Part shown: positions 1 to 13,452 of the stretch, piece by piece
How the letters are laid out: every line of letters starts with the position of its first letter
How positions within the stretch are numbered: position 1 is the first letter of the stretch
Origin: Labia minor
Taxonomy: Eukaryota; Arthropoda; Insecta; Dermaptera; Spongiphoridae
Length of the DNA: 64,000 nucleotides
Direction: 5' to 3'
Assembly (NCBI GenBank): GCA_963082975.1
Contig: OY720349.1
Location: 65,346,501-65,410,500 of the forward strand
Program-made: the position numbers and the translations under genes
Notes under the pieces: generated by a model
Told to the model about the DNA's origin: nothing
Seen by the model: the letters and a program-made list of their open reading frames with translations, nothing else
Database searches by the model: none

Positions 1-958
1 CTATATTTTTTTAAAAAAAATTATTGTATAATATTGAATATAATAATTAATAATTTACCTATATTTAATTTCATTAAAAAGACACATCATAGTGATTTAC
101 TTGTTTATAAATTTGATTATTTGTTGTTTTTTTTAATTTTTTAAAAAAATATATAAAATTTTATCATTCATTATTTTAATTTAAAATATTAAAATAATAT
201 TAAAAAAAAGTATATATTTACGCCAAATTGTAAAAATAGAAACCTAAGCTAATAAAATGTACCAGTATTTTTTTAAAAAACATTTCAAAGTGAACTAATT
301 TATTTTTTCAGGTATAAAATATAGAATAGAGATTGACATATATTAATATTGGAATTTAAGATATAATGAAATTAATATCTATCTTTACACAATTCGTTAA
401 AAAAATATAGTATATATAATCATTACAAATAAATTTTAAATTTTTAACAATTAAAATAAATAAAAATGCCATTAAGTACCGATTAATCCAATTCAAAAGA
501 GTTCGGGTCAAATTCAAATTAGACAAAATTCTTAGATGTAATATTCTCTTTCTGTTTTATTATAATAAATAATCCCATTAATATTGGACAGGTTTATTTT
601 ATATTTCAATTTCATAATTTTTAAAACTTTTTTTCTTCAAAAATGTTTTAATAAATATATAGGTTTCAATATCTGGAAAGACAGATATATATATATATAT
701 ATATGAATGAATAATTATTTCAATTTCATAGTTGTCAAGATTATTTTCCTTAAGAAAAATAAGATCTTTCATTACAGAATACATTTTCGGAATATGTATT
801 TCTATTCAATACCCTTCTAAACATTTCATATTAAAGTTAGGATTATACAAGTATATAAAGTAGCAAATGGACCCATTTACTGAAATATTTCTTGAAAGAT
901 ACAAATACATTCTCTTTATTCTTATTTCTATTCACAAGTTGTAACTTTCAATAGAAAA

Positions 959-1496
959 AACGGGAGTGTCCTCCCCTATACTTTCCCGCATATAAATAGG
1001 TATCAAGAGTTGTGAATGAATATTTAGAATGTGTAAACTTGGTATTGATAATTATTGATAATTTAATTACAAGTTATTTTTAACCATTATCTTGAGAACG
1101 ATAAAACATAAATAATTAACAACAATAAAAATAAACAAACTAATTAATTTAAATTATAAAGTAAAATGGTTTAACACTATTATATATATTTATAATTTAC
1201 ACCTAACGCTACTTGTATAGGTAAAATGTCACTTCCGGTAGTCAGATCATGATGAAATTAGGTATCTGAATTTTTTTCATATTTTTAAATCTATATACAA
1301 AATAGGAAGCAAATATCTCGAAGCAAACTGGTACTTTACTTGAAAGGTAAACGCAACCAGTGTAGGTAAAGTACCACTTCCGGTTAACCGATTTTGACGA
1401 AATTTTGATAGAAATCTACAAACTGTGAATAATATCGGTGTACAAAATTTCGAAGTCCTAGCTTGATTAGTTTTTGAGTAAATTTGCTCACAGACA

Positions 1497-1527
<31 letters not shown>

Positions 1528-1682
1528 CATACATACATACACACATACAGACATAATTCGAAAAATGGTATTTTCCGGCTCAGGGAGGTCTAAAACGTCA
1601 AGATCTATCGAAATCTCGAAGTCGAAATTTTTGACGATTCCAATACTTCCCTTATACGAAGTATGCGGGAAAGTAAAAAGGA
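959..1682 (+). mobile_element. family B repeat, copy B1 (HINE-like, full length)
   Basis: The 5' end is a small palindrome (GGGAG-TGTC-CTCCC) followed by TACTTTCCCGCATA. The 3' end contains TATGCGGGAAAGTA, its exact reverse complement, inside a terminal stem-loop ending ...GGGAAAGTAAA. The middle has a block shared with copy B2 and a (CATA)n microsatellite at 1497-1545. The plan of a 5' short inverted repeat, a central microsatellite and a 3' hairpin is that of Helentron-associated elements. That assignment is inference. The small open frames over the microsatellite are meaningless. Confidence 0.75.
1497..1546. repeat. (CATA)n microsatellite inside B1
   Basis: About eleven CATA units followed by CACACATACAGACA. 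It sits where families A and C carry (AC)n or (GGAC)n tracts just before the shared 3' block. Confidence 0.95.
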
Positions 1683-4292
1683 AATTTTTCGAACCTGAGA
1701 GTATTAATATTGATTAGGACATTTGGAACCAAAAATTGACACCAATGATGATTTTTATACCTGGTAAGTAAATAAATTAAGTATTTTACTAAACTTATAT
1801 CAGTTATTATAACGTCATTCGTTTATATAATGACTTTTTGTTTAGGATGCCTCTTCGACAGCTCAACCTACCTTCTCAAGGTTCATCTATCCTATTCTAT
1901 TATAATTATAACAATGATTAATTTTTTCCTATTCAACACATGTTATAATTATTTATTATATTAAATATATATATCTAATATTATTTTGTCAAAATTTCAC
2001 AATGTTTTCTATTCCTCCTAAAAATTAATTAAAATTAAAATTATCAAATAAAATCATATTTAAAAAAATATGAAAATAATGTAGAAATACAATATTTTAA
2101 TTGTCATTTTAAGATGCTTTATATTTTTAAAATAAATTTTACAAAAACAAGAATATAAAAATAAATATTAATAATTTATATAATAAATCTATATTTAAAT
2201 GCTATTTAATATTATTATTTTCTATCAGACTTTCTCACTTTTCACTGGTAAAAATTTCACTTATAATTATTAATAATATAATTATAAAAAGTTAAATGTC
2301 ATATCGACAACGTATTACTTATTTATAAGCTATTTATTTATTTATTCATTCATATTAAAGATATTATATCTTCATATGGAGCTCTATTGAATGCATCGCC
2401 GAGGCATAGTCAAGCAACCAGTGAACCAGTTTATTATGTCCTATATATGTATATCACTTACAGGCGGAAGAATATCAAGGATAAGAATTTAAAATTAATA
2501 TTTTTAATTATTATTTATTTTATTATAGTATTATTTATTTATGTTTGTTAATTTGTTAACTTGTCACAAAGAAGAGTTGCATTTAAAGACAATTTTAAAA
2601 TATATTATTTTTTTTCTAAAAGAGAAATATCGAAGGGAAGATGTTGAAAAGTTAAGGTGAAGGGCCAAAGGGCAGTACCTAAGCCGGCGCCATCCTAACA
2701 GTCTTCTTTCTTTCCTTCTGACAAGGTACGCCCACTAGAGAGTAGCAACTGGAACGTTCATCCGTGCATCCATCCGTTCCATCTTCTTTTTATATTTTTT
2801 TTTTATTTTTATTCCAAAATATGATTTACAACCGAAGAAAACAAAAACATAAACACACAAAAAAAAAAAACAAAAAAACAAGCTATTTAAAAATATGCAT
2901 ATCACCAAATAAGAGTCGGCTAATTATAGTTTGCCAAAGTGATTTTCAATTAAAACACACACGAGAGAGGGGCGTCGTGTAAAAAAACATCGGTAATTAA
3001 TTTTGAACACTGTAATTTCAAACATTTTTAAACTTCATTAAAATATGAAGAATGAAACGTTAAGAATGCGCACAATACCGTCCATTACATACCGTCCTCG
3101 TGTCATGAAACCAAATGAATTATGGATTATTTGAAAATCAATTAAGCGGATGTTAGTTGATTTAAAAAATTAGAAGTATAACTGTATAAATCATCTTTAA
3201 GAAACAACTAGACATCATAGAGAATTGGTTTGGCTTCTCCATTAAATGCCATTACTGACTCTGCTTCCCACTTACCGGTTACACTCAAACGGAATTAGTC
3301 CAAAGAAATTCGATTAAATGTTATAATAGGATTTTAAAGTCAATAGAATATAATTGGAGAAAGAAAACAATTTTAATCGGTTGAAATTTCCATCCCCACA
3401 CTCCACAAATAAAATGATGAGAGCAATAAGCATTTCATATTAAACGAAAAACATTAAATATTATTAGAAAATTACAAAAACAGAAAAGTAATTTCTTTAA
3501 ATGGTAGAATATTATTATTAAATGTATTCTAGCATCATTATTACTATATTCACATAAAATATTATAATAAATTTGAAGAGATAATAACCCTTTTAATTTT
3601 TAAAAAATGGGTATGAAATAGAGAAGAAAAAATGTATTCTTTCTTTAAATGTAAATAAATAAGATAAATTTTAATATGCCACAGAGTTATAAATTTTAAA
3701 TAAAATATTTTTTATTAACTAACTAATTAGTTAATAAATTAATCTAGTACTAATAAAATTTTTATAATTTATTTCTATGCATTCGCTTCTTTCACTCTGT
3801 ATTGCTAACTTTGTCACATATTTTAGTATACATTTGACTGAAAATAGCTAATTTAAATGAACTTGGAACTTTTTGGACTTAAACATCACTTTTTACTTAG
3901 CAGATTAAATTTACATTTTACAAATAATATTTAAAAATATTGGTGGGGTGTTAATTTTGTCTAGGTAGTATTGTATATAAGGTGAGATATATATTTAGGC
4001 AAATGTGGTGACTTCGATGCTCGATTATCTTAAAAAATTAATTATACAAAATATAATTGAAAAAAATTGAACCTAATAGTTAATTTTCATTTAAAGGCCA
4101 ATACTACGCAGAGTTATTTACTTATTTACTTTTTGATGCCCATTTAGGTCAAACTGGCTAAATATTTTTATTGGGGCTCTTCAAATCTCTATTTCTAATA
4201 TTAAATTATTTAAATGTGTAGGAGTTGGTTTACTCCTCTCTCTTTCCATTCGTTTTACCACTTCATTTCTCATCACAGATTCATAATGTTTA

Positions 4293-4309
4293 TATATATA
4301 TATATGTAA

Positions 4310-4342
<33 letters not shown>
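4293..4342. repeat. (TA)n tract, followed by (TTA)n and (TTG)n at 4491-4538
   Basis: Interrupted TA tract at 4293-4342, then ATT/TTA repeats at 4491-4514 and five TTG units at 4524-4538. Simple-sequence DNA with no other content. Confidence 0.9.
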
Positions 4343-4344
<2 letters not shown>

Positions 4345-4986
4345 AATGGTGTTTTTATGATCATTGGGGTTGGGAAGGGGGAATAAGAACCAAACAATTT
4401 AGTTCTTACTGAGAGAGAGTGAGTTGGTCCTTTTGTGGAGGATTCAATGACAGAGAAACGTTAATAAGCAAATCGTGAAAATGCTATAAGTATTATTATT
4501 ATTATTATTATTATACAAACGATGTTGTTGTTGTTGTTCTATAAATTCGATGATGAAAAATATCAACATATTTCATATCTAATACTATCCCAAAGATATA
4601 TTTTAATTTAAATATTAAAGTCATCAGTTCATGTAAAAAATTTAATAATTAATTATAAATAATAAGGGAAAATGTATAGTTAAAAAGGTGTTAGAATCAC
4701 AGGCTTTTGGAGGTGATTTATTAATAAATATTTATATGTATTAATAATAGTTATGTATATTTGTAATTAAATAAATATTTGAAAAGGTATATTTATTTAT
4801 ACTCTTAATAATTATTATATAAGCATATATTATTTATGTTTTTTTTTTAAATTCTCTCAATTGTTTTTAAATTATTTTTGTTTATTTAATGATTTCTATT
4901 TCTAGATATTTTCAATTTTTTGAAAAAATATTGTAATCAGAATCGTCACTGATTTCATATTTTATTTATATATATATTATTAATAA

Positions 4987-5655
4987 TGCCAAGAGAGAAA
5001 GTATTTAGTAAAAGGGAGGAATAGTAATAACACACAAAGTCTTAACATACAAAATTTAGAATTTGAAAATGTAGAAAAATTTAAATACTTAGGTTCTGTA
5101 ATAACGAAAGATAATAATATTCGAGAAGAGTTTAAAGAGAGGTTACAATCGGGAAGCGCTTGTTATCATGCCGTAAAGGGGCTTATCGCGTCCAAATTAT
5201 TATCAAAAGGGATAATAATTAAAATATATAAAACAATTATTTTACCGGTTGGGTGTGAGGCATTGTCTATGACCTTAGGTGACGAGAATAGATTTAGAAT
5301 ATTTGAGAATAGGGTTGTTCGAAGCATTTATGGGCCAAAGAAAGATGAGGTCACCGGGGAATGGCGAAGATTGCATAACGAGGAATTGCATGATCTCTAT
5401 GCATCTCCACATATAGTTAGAATTATAAAATCGAGAAGGCTGCGATGGGCAGGTCACGTGGATAGAATGGGAGAAGATAGAATGGCGAAAAATATATTGG
5501 TAGGGAGACCGAGTTGGAAACGTCCAGTTGGAAGTCCAAGGACGCGGTGGGTGGATAATGTGGGAAAGGACGTGAGAGAGATGGGAGAGGATAGGGACTG
5601 GAGAGTTGTGGCTCAGAATAGGAATACGTAGAGCCACAGAGATAGATAGATAGAT
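4987..5655 (+). mobile_element. non-LTR retrotransposon (LINE) 3' fragment, reverse transcriptase C-terminus
   Basis: One frame is open from 4987 to the TAG at 5629-5631 (about 214 codons). It reads through EKFKYLGSVITKDNN, then YKTIILPVGCEALSMTLG, then RRLRWAGHVDRM and SPRTRWVDNV. These are the post-catalytic thumb and tail signatures of arthropod non-LTR reverse transcriptases (RTE/CR1/Jockey-like). The YADD catalytic part is missing, so the copy is 5'-truncated. It ends in a short GATA repeat (5637-5655), as is common in this group. This is the least decayed copy in the window. It makes no functional protein alone. Confidence 0.9.
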
Positions 5656-5879
5656 ATTAGCCTCCCAAACATACTCTAGCTACATCCAACTAAAGTATAA
5701 ACAGGAGTAGGTTCCAGGGGAAAGTGACAGAACAGTCCTTATAATCCTTAGGTTGTCACTCTAAAATATATAAGTATGTTTTTTAATAATTATAAATTTA
5801 AAAATTTCATTTAAATAAATATGTTCATATAATTAAATTTATAATTATTAATTATAAATTATACAAATATATATATATA

Positions 5880-5990
5880 TGAGTCGGCACTGGACGCTCG
5901 GACAGTGTAGACGCTTGAAGGAGCAATAGTAACATTGTGTATTTTTTGTGTTTTTTCAATAAATTTACAATAAAATATCAATATGTGGTT
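5880..5990. other. unassigned low-A+T segment with polyadenylation-like signals
   Basis: GAGTCGGCACTGGACGCTCG followed by a TTTTTTGTGTTTTTTCAATAAA stretch. It could be a 3' end of an unrecognised element. I found no second copy and cannot assign it. Confidence 0.25.
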
Positions 5991-6638
5991 TTATTTACAA
6001 AATTCCCTTTTTTATATATATATGAAGTTGATATATTTTATAGAGTAATTAAAGCTTATAAAAATATTATTATATGGTAAAAAAAACAATAATTTTTTTT
6101 TAAACTATATATATTTAATGAATTATATTCTCTCGAAAGTGTCAATAGTAAGTGATTGATTAAATCAATCTCGTCTTATAATCTGTTCTAATCTTTAGCT
6201 TCAAAGTTAAAAATGATCGTTTTTATGATAACAAAAAATAAAATATAAAAGGCGGTAGGCTTGCCACTTGAAACAAAGTAAAGAGCCGGTAAACCGATTA
6301 AAGAGTCCGGGCATCGCCTCGAGGGAATGAAAAAGAAGGGGGTGAAAGTCCAAATCTGAAATTATACCTATTTGTTCTTTTAGAGACATTATGGGCATCT
6401 CGTCGATTCAACCTCGTGATTTTCCCTCGATCTACTAACAAGAAGCTTCGTGCCCAAGAGGCGAGAGAGTTTCCATCGGTGATAAATCGTTTTTTAGAAA
6501 TTTATTTTAATGATAACTAAAGCGGCAGTTGATATCTCTGGTCACAAGTAAACACCTTTAAAGAATTTCTCTTATTTTCATCTCTCTTGATTACAAACTT
6601 TTTTAAAGAAAAAAATGATACAGAATCTAGACGAATAT

Positions 6639-6712
6639 ATATAAAAAGGTTTTTGTCTTCACATTGCTCAGAATTTAAAATTTTTTGCATACCTTCGCGT
6701 TTACAATATCTC
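6639..6712 (+). repeat. family E repeat, partial copy
   Basis: TATATATAAAAAGGTTTTTG, then CACATTGCTCAGAATT and TTGCATACCTTCGCGTTT, matching 53879-54015. The downstream CTGTCTGTCTGTCC part is absent here. Confidence 0.75.
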
Positions 6713-6974
6713 AATTGATCATATTGGCCTTTTAAACTTTGAAAACATTCACATTACGACTATATTATCTCTATTAATTTTTAAGACGATATGAATAAAT
6801 AATTTTAATTAAGAAAATTTGATCTCATAATTCGATTTTCACGTAAGATTTTAATATATATTTTTTAATATTATTTTTATAGTAATTTAGTATTATTCTA
6901 ATTTCTTTATATTTTATTTTTATTTTTGTTTACTTTTTGTTTTGTCAATTTTAATAATTTAATAATATTTAAAG

Positions 6975-7700
6975 TCGTCTAAAAAAATTAATTGAGGCAG
7001 GAGAAGAAATAGGGTTTGAAATTAATAGTGATAAGACAAAATATATTTAGTATCAGAGGGGAAAAGTATTAACATACAAAATTTTAATATACAAAATGTA
7101 AAATTTGAATATGTAAAAAAATTTAATGTAATCACGAAGAATAATAATATTTAAGAAGAATTTAAATGAAGGTTGCTTTCGGGAAACGCCTGTTATCAAG
7201 GAGTAAAGAGGCTTATCTCATCAAATTATTGTCAAAATTAAAATATATAAAACAATTATTTTACCTGTTGTATTATATGGGTGTGAGGCATGATCTATAA
7301 CCCTGGAAGATGAGAGTAGATTCAGAGTATTTGAGAATAGGATTCTTCCCAACATTTATGGGCCGGCGAATGGCGGAGGCTGCATAACGATTGCATGGCC
7401 TCTATGCATCTCCAGAAATAGTTAGGGTTATAAAATCGAGAAGGCTGCGATAGGCAGGGCATGTGGCTAGAATGGGAAAGGAAAAAGATATTGGTGGGGA
7501 GATCGATTGGAAAACGTCCGTTTGGAAGACCAAGGATGCTGTGGGTGGACAATTTAGGAAGGGACGTGAGAGAGATGGGAAATGGTAGGAGTTAGATGGT
7601 TATACCTCAGGATAGGGACACTTGGAGAAATGTGGTTGTTGCCAAGAACTTTCGAGTAACGTAGAGTCAGAGCCTAAAGGTAGGTATAGATAGATAGAAC
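6975..7700 (+). mobile_element. LINE 3' fragment, older copy with stops and frameshifts
   Basis: Starts slightly further upstream than the copy at 5 kb, with GEEIGFEINSDKTKYI, a typical region just after the reverse transcriptase core. It continues through YKTIILPVVLYGCEA and FENRILPNIYGP. Multiple stops and indels break the frame. It ends near a GTAGGTATAGATAGATAGA tail. It lies about 1.3 kb from, and in the same orientation as, the better-kept copy. Confidence 0.85.
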
Positions 7701-7789
7701 ATATACAAGACTGAAGTTTGATAAATTTACAATAAAGAACAAAATTTTTTTGCATAATTTCGTAATCGGCTACTAAAATAGTTAGAAGT

Positions 7790-7878
7790 TATTTGCACAA
7801 CAAAGATTTAGCCAAATGGCTTTTGTTCAGGCAAATGCTATTTTCCTAAAATTGTCATTTGCCTACGACATATAGATA
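7790..7878 (+). repeat. family F repeat, solo end
   Basis: An 89-bp segment reading ...AGATTTAGCCAAATGGC ... GGCAAATGCTATTTTCCTAA ... TTTGCCTACGAC. It matches both terminal arms of the inverted-repeat element at 58334-58947. Only one end is present here. Confidence 0.75.
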
Positions 7879-8439
7879 AATTTAAAATTAAACTGTAAGA
7901 ATTTTCAATTGAGTTCAATCAATTACAAATAAAAAAAATATGAAAGATAAACTGAAAAATGATAGCAAAACAATATAAAATTTGTAAAATTTAATCGAAA
8001 GAGATGGATAGGAATATTAAATATTTATGTTTCCTATTAATTTTAATTAATTTGAATTTTATTAATTATTTTAAAGAAATTTTTTTTTTAATTGAAACTG
8101 AAAGAAAAACAAAATATAGTATTCACCATAAAATTACTTTACTCACTTTAAAATTAAATTTTGGAAACTAGAAAAATAATCAAAGAAGAATTTATAATTA
8201 AATTGCCTATTAGCATATAGAAGGAGATTTTAAATAAATATTTCCGAAATTAATAATATGAAAAGACAAACAAAATAATAATGATTAAAAATAAAATAAA
8301 AAGAAAGCTAATCAAATATAATTTTTATCGAAGAGGATTTAGTTTGTAAGTCAAATCAGTTGGTTCAATTTTTGATTATCAAATGAGAATAAAATTACAA
8401 ATAGAAATGAAATTTACCGTTTAAAAGCGGCATTGATAA

Positions 8440-8960
8440 TATTTTACGAGCCGAAGAAGGCAATTTAAACACGAATTAATTATACCCTCCAACGGCGGTC
8501 TTGTGGTGTAATGAAAGCTTCCCCCCTTATGCTCTCTCTCTCTCTGGTGGCAGCTATAACAATAAAGTGTAACCTAGTTGAGTACTTTTTCGGTGGGGGA
8601 TCTGACTTCATTATTGTTGACAGATATTATAGCGAGGATCAAGAATTCTCCCCCGAAATGAAGGACGAGGAACGAACGACCTTTCCAAAAAATAAGAATA
8701 AGAGTAATAAAATAAAAGATACAGAGGCTGCTGCAACTTCTTTCTCAGAGGTATCACATTTCATACATTCGGATATTTCGAATCTTTTGATAAAATATCA
8801 AAAAGAAAAAAAAAACTAACAAAACAAAAATAAAATTTACTAGTGACCATATGTATTGTATTTTCCCTGTATTAGGGCCATTAAGGCGGAGTCATCATGT
8901 CTTTGGAAGGAGGAATTATAATAATTAAATCCTCTCCAGAGTCGAAACATTTATCTTGAT
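8440..8960. other. low-A+T island with a weak 102-codon open frame
   Basis: G+C is visibly above background. An ATG at 8511 opens a 102-codon frame whose first 28 residues are hydrophobic (MKASPLMLSLSLVAAITIK...) and would look like a signal peptide, followed by a charged tail rich in K, N, E and S. There is no supporting splice structure, homology I recognise, or start context. (CT)n at 8526-8545 generates part of the leucine/serine run. I regard coding as unlikely and the island as possibly regulatory. Confidence 0.25.
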
Positions 8961-9844
8961 TTTTATGAGAAAAACAAACTCAACGCATAATTATTACGGT
9001 TATGAATTATTTTCGGTCAGTAGAACAACATTCGTTTCAGATGTATAGTGCTGTTTATGAAAATTAACTAGAATTTTCTTCTTGGTAGGTTTATGTATAT
9101 ATATATATATATATATATTTTAATAGAATTTGATTTATCTGGAGATCATTAGAAAGGATAGATTCCCTATGTTCTATGATTTAGCTAAGCCAGATGTTTT
9201 GTTTCCTCCCACAATATTAGCGGACCAGACGAATAATAAATGTCCCTAAATAAATGTAATCAATTGTCCTTTTAGAAATATTATTCACTAGAAATTCATA
9301 AATACATTCAAAGATCGTCGTTTAACAAAAAAGACCACCACACTTGAGCCATTGGTTTCCTAGATTTATGCGAATATTAAATTTTTGATATAGTGGATCT
9401 ATTAAAAAACGACCATTTGGTGTTTTAAGATAAAATATTATGAAAAATCGTGATTATGAACAAATTAAAATAAATGTCCTGTTCAAGACTAGTGGTTACT
9501 AATAAATAAAGGAAAAGAAATAAGAATGAAATTTAATACTCTATTATTTATTTGAAATTTAATTTAAGACACTTGGGCTCATCTTTAATCTAAATCTAAT
9601 GAAACATTATAAAATAGAAGAATTAAATTTGGAAATATAAAAGTAGAAATTTTTAAAATCTTTTATTATCATACTTATATATTATAAATAGACCAGCAAA
9701 GGCAAAAACTTTACCAATTTGGTATATGTTCAAGTTTTAATGCCCACAGAATATACTCCTGTTTTTTAGTTTTATATATATATATATATATTGTGTGTGG
9801 GGGGGTTTGCGAAAATAAGCTCAAACCTCTTTGATTAAAAAAAA

Positions 9845-10625
9845 ATCTGGAATGTCTCCTCTCGACTATCTCGCAATAATTGGATAATCTATATTTAAAA
9901 ATTTATTAAAATTTGATTCTATCCAATCATAGGCTTTAAGGTTTTTAACATAATTTTCACTCATAACATTTTATTGAAATAAGAAGGCAATCAAATAATC
10001 AACGTTGTTTTGATTTTTTCAACGTAAATAAAATACGGTTGGAACGCTGTAAAACATAGACTAGCAAGACTGACTTTAATCATTGAGCTAAATAAAAACA
10101 TGTTGCATTAAAAAGCCTCAATTGTAAGACCTCTAGTACCTAACCAAACTGAAATTTTATATATAACAATTGTATGTGCTCTTCTCTATGGCTTTGCTAA
10201 ATTTAAAACCTTTTCCTTCATTTTTAAGTCAAAATTTAAAAAATAATTCCGATACTTTCAGCGATTCATTCAAGCTGAAATTCTATATATAGCAGTTTTA
10301 TACAATTTTTAATCATGTGAAAAACTATTAAACATATATCTTTATTTTTACGATCCGTTTAGAGGAAAAAAAGTATGAAAACGTGATAGGTAATGACCCT
10401 CTTCCGGATGAGCTACATTTCTCAAAAGTTGAGAAAAAACTACGAATTTTTAATAATGCCCGTGTACCAAATTTAATTAATCTTGTCTACATACACACAC
10501 ACAGACATTTTTCTCAACCTTAGTGAAAATGACTCAGGGACCTTCAAAACGTATAAAAACATCAAAATCTCGAAATCGAAAATTTTCGTGATCGCAATAC
10601 TATCTCTGACGAGATAGTAAAAATA
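9845..10625 (+). mobile_element. family A repeat, copy A1
   Basis: Starts TGGAATGTCTCCTCTCGACTA... (hairpin, then the CGACTATCTCGCAAT arm). It ends with the stem-loop ACTATCTC-TGAC-GAGATAGT at about 10600-10618. Shared internal blocks: TTCAGCGATTCATTCAAGCTGAAA near 10260, AACTACGAATTTT at 10440, an (AC)n tract at 10489-10505 and GACTCAGGGACCTTCAAAACG at 10530. The stretch from about 9890 to 10200 is absent from the other copies and may be an insertion. Confidence 0.8.
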
Positions 10626-10639
10626 AAGGATTGTTTTTA

Positions 10640-10733
10640 AATATTATATTTAATTATTTATTAGTAAAGTCAATAAGGGTTATTTATTTTTCTATGGTCT
10701 TTAGGATCAATTTCAGACTTTTCTTTATTACAG
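10640..10733 (+). repeat. family G repeat, copy 1
   Basis: TTATTAGTAAAGTCAATAAGG followed by GATCAATTTCAGACTTTTC. Almost the same sequence occurs at 13620-13712. It directly follows the 3' end of family A copy A1. Confidence 0.8.
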
Positions 10734-11029
10734 ATTTTTTTTACAGATTTATTTTTTTATTAAATAAATTTTTAATATTTTTGAACTTTGTTAGAATATA
10801 AAAAGTCGTCCTCAAGTTCAATAGTTGAAGACTATCATTTGAACTACGATTAGATTTTAATATTGTTTATTTATAGGTGGATTATGATTATGATTATTGA
10901 TTCATTGATTAATTGATTAATTGATTAAAATGGAAGAAAATCTTCAATTGTATTTTTTTCATGAGAGAGCCTTTTTTTGACTTTCGAATTTTCTCTGAGT
11001 GTCATCTTCTCTTTTATCCGCTTTTGCCA

Positions 11030-11520
11030 AAATTGAGACCATTCATGCTACCTAGATCAGCCTTGGCGAGGGGAGTTTCGCACGCGGTGATGTATGAATA
11101 TTGTCGTGTGGCGCCAGCCGCGGCCAGCCGTCATAAATATCCAGCGGCGGCGCCTCCCAGGGTCAGGAGGCCGACGACGCCAGGTCGCCGCCCACACAAA
11201 CGAGGACACCAGAGGACACCTCGCTGCTCTGGGTATCCTATCAAGGGTGTGTGAACGGCCTAAGCACTTGCTTTGCTCGGCCATGGAAGCCAACACCTTG
11301 GCGAGCGCTCTTCCGAGTACCCGGCGCCTCGCCACTTTGGAGAATCATCCACACACGAGACGTTACCTTAAGTGGGAGCAGGGATGAGTTGGATAGCAAC
11401 ACGTCAATTCATGCATTCAAGGAAAGAACTGAGTTTCCTCGATCGGGAGTCGGTCGAGATGATAAATCATTTTTAATGCAGTCTGACACAAGAACTTTTT
11501 TGCAAGAGATAAGATAATTC
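11030..11520. other. CpG-dense G+C-rich island
   Basis: The most G+C-rich stretch of the left half, with CCGCGGCCAGCCG, GCGGCGGCGCC and CGACGACGCCAGG. Overlapping open frames of 88-97 codons occur on both strands, the usual consequence of few A/T stop triplets. None has a recognisable domain. The run of CpG dinucleotides within an A/T-rich intron suggests an unmethylated regulatory element, a promoter or a non-coding RNA. This is inference. Confidence 0.45.
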
Positions 11521-12945
11521 TTTAAAAAAAAATACATATATATATACATATAGAAACTATTTCCCTAAAAAATAAAATGAGGATATATTCAAAATTTCTC
11601 ATAATAAAATATATTTATATTATATATTAAAATTATGGAAATTAAGAATGTATTATTAAAAAAGCTACAAAACACATTATATTATACTATATGAAATTTC
11701 TAAAGATCTCTTAAATTATTTTAGAATTATATACTACTCAAAATAATAAGTCTAATACTACGAGGATATGAAAATATTTACGTTAAAATACAAGGTAATA
11801 ATTTCAGTTAATATTTAATAGGTAAGGAGTAACATCAATGGATTTGATTGAAGCAATAAATAAAAGGTAACATTTTTGGAAAAATTCTTTCAAAATAATT
11901 TCAATTCTTTACAATCGCAAATTGTTATAATATTGATATAACAAAATATTATGATTATTAAAATCAAAATCTTTATTTAAATTTTGTTTGTTTTTAATTG
12001 ATTTATTTCTTTAAAAAAAAACATTTTTTAAAATATGCGCATATATTAAGAAACCTCATATACACATTATATTAAGAAATAAATACAAGCATTGTTTTAA
12101 TAAAAAAAAAATATTTTCACCATTTGTAAAAAAATTAATCAATTAATAAAATTGTCTATGTAAAAAATCACAACAGTGGCAAATATCAGATTTTTTTTAT
12201 AATCGCTAAAACCTCTGATAAAGCATTAACAATAATAAAGTTTCAAGTTACATAAAAGTAAATATTAAATATTTCATAAATGTCTAAAGCAATTTTATGG
12301 AATAGAAGAATGTAAGAGAAGGTAAAAAACGAAATGTCATAAATGATTTGATAACCAATTAGAATAAATATATAATCTTTGTCTTTTTTTAAAATAAAAA
12401 GATTGAAGATAAAGAAAAATTAAAAAAAAAAATCATATATTTAAAATCAAATGTGGAGGCTGTATCATTCATCATAAGCATTTTATATTGAATGTATACA
12501 TACATATAAATATAAAGAAAAGGAAACACAAAGATTGAATTAAAAGAATCTTTATAGATGATTAATACTTACCTACGTAAGAACAAATTTAATTTTTGAT
12601 TTAAATTTGAAAAAATAAAATTTAAATTTAAAGAATTATATGGTAAATGATATGGTAAATAATATTTACGTTTTATATTATTCACTGCTCTTTATAGGTA
12701 TTCATTTCAACTAAATTCCATTCAAGATTCAAAATGTAAAATTTGGTTTCTATCTCTTATGAAATTTGAATGAAAACATTTTCTCCAGAGCACTTTTAGT
12801 TTTTCAAGTGTATTATACCTATTATTAAAAGAATCTAGAAATTATATTGCTTAAAAGGCAGATTCTCATAAAACATTCTTTTATGTCAAAAAATAAATAA
12901 AAAATAAATATAATTCTAACATAATAAAAAAATGGAAATTCTCTA

Positions 12946-13200
12946 TAAGGTAAGCTCGGTGAAGTGAGCGCCCTTTTTTTTAAATAACATTTTTGAGAGA
13001 TGCTGTGGCTGTAAATATTAATTATGTGAATTCAAAATTTTTATAGCAGATACTTATGCTATTGTTATTCATGGATCGAGAAATAAAAATATGAAAGTAT
13101 GAATAGAAAAACAATTAGTTGAACATTTTTGTGAGAGGTTTGCATGGTACGGACTTACCCGTCAAAGGGGGTAAGTGCGAGTTTGCCTCATTTCCCCAAT
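12946..13200. other. short mixed-composition segment, no feature
   Basis: Slightly less A/T-rich than its surroundings (AAGGTAAGCTCGGTGAAG and CGTCAAAGGGGGTAAGTGCG). I see no exon or repeat match. Confidence 0.2.
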
Positions 13201-13452
13201 AAAATATTCTATTTTTACGTGTGAGGTAATTGTTTTGAATCAGCATTCTATCCTGAACAATATTCTCTAATATTTTTTAAAATAGGTAGACGGATAGGTT
13301 TGAAAATAACATTTTAATGGACAGTAGATGATCATATGCTTTACAACATAGTTTGATCAAACAAGGAAATTATAAAAGATAGACTTGTTTTTCTTTTTTT
13401 ATTGTATTCAAACATTAAATGGTAGTATAAATATAAAGATTATTTTAAATTT

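Noticed and set aside
8511..8819. 102-codon frame with a signal-peptide-like start.
   Set aside because: The hydrophobic run comes partly from a CT repeat. No homologue or splice structure is recognised. Left as part of a low-A+T island.
11057..11517. Overlapping frames of 88-97 codons on both strands.
   Set aside because: Frames in several phases and both strands in a CpG-rich stretch reflect scarcity of stop codons, not coding.
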